Assembly: GCA_033065855.1 (NCBI GenBank)
Contig: JAVXUO010001054.1
Coordinates: 1-64,000 of the forward strand
From: Escallonia rubra
Lineage: Eukaryota; Streptophyta; Magnoliopsida; Escalloniales; Escalloniaceae
Direction: 5' to 3'
Length of the DNA: 64,000 nt
This document shows positions 59,280 through 64,000 of this stretch, piece after piece (the stretch's first letter is position 1; the number at the start of each line of letters is the position of its first letter). The notes under the pieces are model-generated. The model was not told the origin of the DNA and did not search any database. It saw nothing but the letters and a program-made list of their open reading frames with translations. A program made the position numbers and the translations under genes.

Positions 59280-60230
59280 TAAAAATGAAAATTGGTTTTA
59301 ATTATTAGGTTATAAGTCGATGATCGGACTGTCATAAAAAATTATAGTTGAGAGTGATGATGCATGTGTGACTTTAGTAAGTTGAAGTTTTAAAAGTACT
59401 TTTGATGTATTAGTAGTGAAAATTAAGACCTTATATGTTAGTATATTAAATAGGTAGTGTAAATAGGTAGTATATTAAAGAGTCATCAAACATTTGTAAC
59501 CTTTTCAAAGAAAAGGTTTTTAAAGTACTTTTTCAGGTGTTAGTATTGAAAATTAAGACATTATATGTTAGTATAATGAATATATAGAGTTCAAGAAGGT
59601 GCATAATTGATTTTCTACTCTTATAAAGTTTAGTAAAATTATATCAATAATACCTGCGAATTTTTAATGATAAATTATAGTAAGAGTCATGATGCATGCG
59701 TGACTTTAATAAATAGAGGTTTTAAAGTAATTTTGGAATGTAAGTAGTGATAATTAAGACCTTGAATGTTAGTATATTGAATATGTAGAGTTTTAGATGG
59801 TGCGAAATCGGTTTTCTACTTCTATAAAGTTAAGTGAAATTATGTCAATAATACATGTGAAATTTTTTAACAATAAGTTATAGTAATAAGTCATGATGCT
59901 TTTAAAGTATTTTTGAGGTGTTAGTAGTGAAAATTAAGACCTTATATGTAAGTATATTGAATATGTAGAGTTTTAGAAGATGCATAATTAGTTTTTTCTC
60001 TTGTAAAGGTTATTAAAATTATGTCAATAATACATGCGAATTTTTTAATAATAAATTATAGTAAAGAGTCATGGTACATGTGTGTCTCTAATAAGTAAAA
60101 GTGAGAAATAAATGTGATATCAAAATAAAGAGTCATGATGCATATATATCTCTAATAAGTAGAAGTGAAAAATGTATATGATATCAAAACAAACGGGATG
60201 ACGTGTCCTATAAGTAAAAAGTGATGATGT
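59280..60230. repeat. AT-rich tandem array, about 190-bp units
   Basis: Diverged units carrying the phrases AGTAGTGAAAATTAAGACCT, TATGTTAGTATATTGAATAT and ATTATGTCAATAATACATG begin near 59389, 59517, 59719 and 59901. Spacing is about 130, 200 and 180 bases. Non-coding. Confidence 0.75.
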
Positions 60231-60599
60231 GTCACAAAATTAAAAGAGGTAAAAAAGGTAAAAGAACACTAAAAAAAACTTATGTGCATGTCGCCTCCAC
60301 AACGCACAATGCTTTGTCTATTATATATTTATATATGTATGATATAGATTGGAAATGTCCTCCTTGAATTTTACCATGATGGAAAGTTTTCCTCTTTGGC
60401 TGTACTTGTAACCGAGAAGATCGTTAAGATTGAAAAACTTTTATAACGTCGTCAGTCTATGATCGAATTAGAACGACATGAAAAGTTTTTTTTTATCCGC
60501 CCTTACTCGAAAAATTGTTTGCCCAGATATGATTTGAATAAATCATATGATGAGTAATGACTACAGAGACACATCACTTAATTTGAATCGTTTAAATGT

Positions 60600-61740
60600 A
60601 AAATAAAAAATAGGCTTAATTTGCGCCAAAAGCAAACAATTTGTACAAGTTTTCTTGACCTAGGAAGCACGGGTTGTCTTGTGGAAAAAAAAAAGTAAGT
60701 TGACTGAAAAATGGGTCATGTTCACACGCTGGTTCCCACTATTGACAACTTTGTGACTTTCCCGTGCTTTCATTCCACCATTTCCCGTGCTTTCATTCCA
60801 CCATTTCACCTTTAAATGTTAAAGGTGAAGTTTTCTAACTGTTAGGCCATAAGCTCACTATCACACTATCAAAAATTATTTTGAGTGGAGACCAAAGCAA
60901 ATATATTAAACATTTAAGGGACAAAAGAATAAAGGTGGGTCAATTGTTAAAGTTATCATGTTTTTTGTTAAAAAAACGAATGCAACTTTAAAGACGAAAA
61001 AGTACAAAGGTACTCCATTACTTACTTAGAGCATTTATATTTACACCGACTAGCCACCAGCACAGATGACAAGTAGCATATTTTCTTTAATACTGAATTT
61101 TTTCTAAGTTGATGGTTGAGCTACATTCTTAGCCATTTGATTATTCTCAACGTCAAATGTCTTTTAATTATTATTCTATAACCACTTTAGTCATTATTGT
61201 GAAGTTCTATTGTTAAATGTAAATATCATTCTTTAATTTGTTTATAAGCTGGCTATCAAACTAATTATGAAGAATGAGCTAGTTCTTTACCTGTTTTTAT
61301 TTTATTTTATTATTATTCTTTTGTTTCTTTTGGGGTTAGGGACTATGATCCAAGTTCAGTTGGTTACTTTCTTGTGTTCTACTGTGCGGTGGAATCGGAA
61401 GTTATTTTGGGTGAGGCTAAAGCAAGTTTATTAAGCATTTAAGGGGCCACAAGAGTGAAGCTGCGTGAATTGTTAAAGTTGTTTTACAACGGTAATTTCA
61501 TTACGTACTTGATAAAAGTTGTACAGTATTAAGAAAATCAACTGCTAGATACCATTCTCTTATTATAAAAAAAAAACAGCTTGATACAACATACTCAAAG
61601 TATAATATTAGTTCATTTTTCTTGGTCGTCTTAGAGTTGTTTCGACGTGATTGATCATTTACGCATGGAGGTTTTGGTAGACTAAGTGTTACTTTGAAAT
61701 TGGTCGTAAGAAAATGTCAAGTTTGGAAGGATTGAGGTAC
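60600..61740. repeat. Duplicated CRK flank, third copy
   Basis: The segment 60620-60800 resembles 50610-50830 upstream of CRK A, while 61530-61772 plus 63732-64000 resembles the 3' flank of CRK B at 53480-53910. The order suggests that the promoter side of one block abuts the tail side of another, whose gene body would lie right of the window. Confidence 0.55.
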
Positions 61741-61772
61741 GTTAACACTTGGTGAATCTGGATAGATAATGG

Positions 61773-63731
61773 TAGAGGTGGCAAACTGAGTTGGGTGCGT
61801 GGGTGGGTGGGGGTTGGGGGTCCGATTTAAATGGGTGACTTATCCAATTAGACCCATTTAATTGTGGGTTAATTGGGTCATGTATTAAGTGGGTTGGTTT
61901 CACCCATCAAACCATAATGACACATAAAAGTTAGGTTAATATCCTCGACTCTATCCTCATCTTCATCAATCTGATTTGCAGACCACCATCAAAACGCCAC
62001 CACTATTCCGAATGCCACCACAACCCCACCATCAGACCAGAATATCCATATCCACTAAACAGCCCCGCCGCCAGATCAAATATCCATATTCACCACTTTG
62101 AACAGCCCTCCCAGCAGACTTGAACATCCACATCCACCAGTACATCCTTGTGTGGCTGCTACCACGCCATTACGTCAACGACCACCACCATCACTCCCAA
62201 TGTTACCGCCCCTGCCTCCATTTGAACCACCCATCAGTACATTGGAGATAATTATTACCCTCAAAGCTCAGATCTAAAATTGATCCGAGTCTAGATGGCT
62301 CTGAATCTAGAATCTTGCTCGAGGTCTTATCGAATTTTTTTACAGATAATAAGTTTGAAGCTTCTGGAGGGAGGACAGTTCTTGGTTGTGGGTGGTTTCC
62401 TATTTTTTTTTTTGTGGCAACAGGTGATGAGGACGACAGAGTGTTCCGGCATGGGATGACGGTTGCGCTGGCTGGTCGCGAGTGGTCGACGATCTTGTCG
62501 TTCTTAGGAGTTATCCTCACACTTAACTTAAATAGTTTCATGTGCACCTAGGGCTGTATACGAACCGAGTTCGAGCCGAACATGAGTGTGTTTGAACTCG
62601 GTTCGTTTATATTTTGGCATGTTTGAGCTCGGCTCGAGTTTGTTAAAAGTGAAAACATCCATGTTCGAACTCGGCTCGAGTTTGTGACGATGAAACTCGG
62701 GCTCGACTCGTTCAATTCGTTTAACAATACAAGCTGAACTCGAAAGTACACATGTAGAAGATACAATGAGGGATATGAAATAAAAACACAGTAAAAAAAA
62801 GATCTCGATCGATTGGTGATGAAGACATATACAACGGGTTGATGCTCTGCACGCCCCTGACTTTGCAAATTTGCAGCTCGGAGACATGACTTTGCGGCTT
62901 TGTAGCTTAAATCAGGCGACGTAGGCTGAATCTGGCGACGGGCAGATGCCGACAGTGAAGATAGGTAACACGATCTGTGTGTGAGGGTCAGAGAGGGGAG
63001 AGGGCAAATGATGTTTGACTGTTCGAGTATCTGAGAGAAGGAGGCGGCGTGGGCAGTGTCTAGCTGACGGCGTGGGGTGTGGTCTCCTCGGCGGTGTGCC
63101 TGTGATGACCGACGACTACTTGTATATTGATGTCTGATGAGTGATGAGAGAGGGGGCACGACTGTACAGGTGTGATGAAGGAGGGGGCAAGGGTGTGAAC
63201 TGTGGAGTCTCTCTCTGATGAGACGAGGAAAACCCACATCTGGAGAGAGGAAGTATTTGGACCTCATGCTTCCACGTCCCTACACACTTCCCAATGCAGA
63301 GATATTTTTGTGTAGGTCTTAATATATACTACAAATTGTAAATGAACCGATGTTCTTTTAAAACTCGGCTCGTGTTCGGCTCGTTAAGTAAACGAGCCCT
63401 CTTGTTCACGAACATAAATAAACAAACATCATTATGTTCAAACTCGGCTCGTTTAATAAACGAGCCTTAAAATTGTGTGTTCAGTTCACCTATTACATGA
63501 ACGAACATAAACGAGTTTTAAAGAGAACGAACATCGAGCTATTCGTGAACAACTCGGTTCATTTACAGCCCTATGTGCACCCCCACTTAAAACCCATTTA
63601 AACCAATGAGTTATTGGGTTGTAAAATAGTTGACCCATTAAGACCCAATTAATTAAATGGATGGGTTTGGGTGGCATTTAATCGGGTGATTTTGGGTGGG
63701 TTAATGGTTTTAGGTTGTAATTGACACCCTT
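61773..63731. mobile_element. Outer Mutator-like non-autonomous element
   Basis: 1,959 bp flanked by the 9-bp duplication AGATAATGG at 61764-61772 and 63732-63740. The ends are imperfect inverted repeats: the left starts TAGAGGTGGCAAACTGA, the reverse complement of the right starts AAGGGTGTCAATTACAA; GGGTTAATTGGGTC-like phrases extend the similarity over about 150 bases. The paralogous flank at about 53655-53690 lacks the insert. About 935 bases belong to this element and the rest to a second element inside it. No transposase. Confidence 0.82.
62549..63572. mobile_element. Inner element nested in the outer one
   Basis: 1,024 bp flanked by a perfect 9-bp duplication ATGTGCACC at 62540-62548 and 63573-63581. 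The left end reads TAGGGCTGTATACGAACCGA and the reverse complement of the right end reads AGGGCTGTAAATGAACCGAG. Subterminal CTCGGCTCG-type motifs recur at both ends. A 239-codon minus-strand frame (62548-63267) runs through it, but the product is low-complexity and has no domain. Younger than the outer element. Confidence 0.85.
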
Positions 63732-64000
63732 AGATAATGGGTACCAAGTGAAGGATGTGATATCTCTGTACGCTTAGTTTTTTGTGGCTTTAATCTTTGC
63801 ATGATGTGGATCCTGAACGTGCTTAAACTGTCATGAATTTACTTATTGTAATAAAAAGATTGTAGGAAAAATTGAATTTTTTTTTTAGTACATATCTATT
63901 CACATAAATTGGATTCTCCAAGCAAGAAATCAAACTAGTTGAAGCGAAATTTCTAACAAAATTTGTCGTGATGCAAGGACAAAAATTTCTATGAAATGAT

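Noticed and set aside
62548-63267. 239-codon minus-strand frame
   Set aside because: It lies wholly within the inner transposable element apart from its stop codon. The product is low-complexity with no domain, and the frame runs into the inverted end.

Overview
This is a plant nuclear window, most likely from a eudicot. It is AT-rich, its genes are split by GT-AG introns, it carries a nuclear tRNA-Trp gene, and its proteins belong to plant families. I cannot name the species.

I rebuilt seven multi-exon or intronless protein genes by joining splice sites by eye and checking that the reading frame closes. From left to right: the C-terminal 681 residues of a patatin-related phospholipase A of the pPLA-I type (+, its start lies left of the window); a small conserved plant protein of unknown function (+, 8151-8606); a PBS1-like receptor-like cytoplasmic kinase (-, 5 exons, 380 aa); mitochondrial cardiolipin synthase (+, 8 exons, 341 aa); an intronless mitochondrial PPR protein of the PPR336 type (-, 405 aa); tRNA-Trp(CCA) (-); a TOM1/TOM3-type seven-span membrane protein (+, 11 exons, 294 aa, with one GC-AG intron); and a Derlin-2 type ERAD protein (-, 6 exons, 244 aa). 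From 45.9 kb to 58.5 kb lie two tandem cysteine-rich receptor-like kinase (CRK) genes (-, 7 exons each, 670 and 654 aa). Both look intact.

The genes do not form one pathway. They are housekeeping lipid, mitochondrial and ER functions next to stress or defence signalling (the PBL kinase and the CRK pair). The right third, 45-64 kb, is accessory-like: tandemly duplicated CRK blocks, duplicated flanks that suggest a further copy beyond the right edge, LINE fragments, an AT-rich repeat array, and one Mutator-like element nested inside another.

The best-supported observations that ordinary gene calling would miss are: (1) a 1,024-bp element with a perfect 9-bp target duplication nested in a 1,959-bp element with its own perfect 9-bp duplication and a paralogous empty site; (2) a 1,306-bp Mutator-like element whose core is built from degenerate TTTAGGG telomere-like units; (3) a 5'-truncated LINE tail in an intron of the second CRK gene, with the empty site preserved in the first; (4) a GC-AG intron in the TOM1-type gene; (5) a 34-bp-arm hairpin in a pPLA-I intron; and (6) a cardiolipin synthase upstream region carrying three site II elements and two G-boxes. 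I did not find a clearly new biological system. All exon borders are predictions without transcript support.
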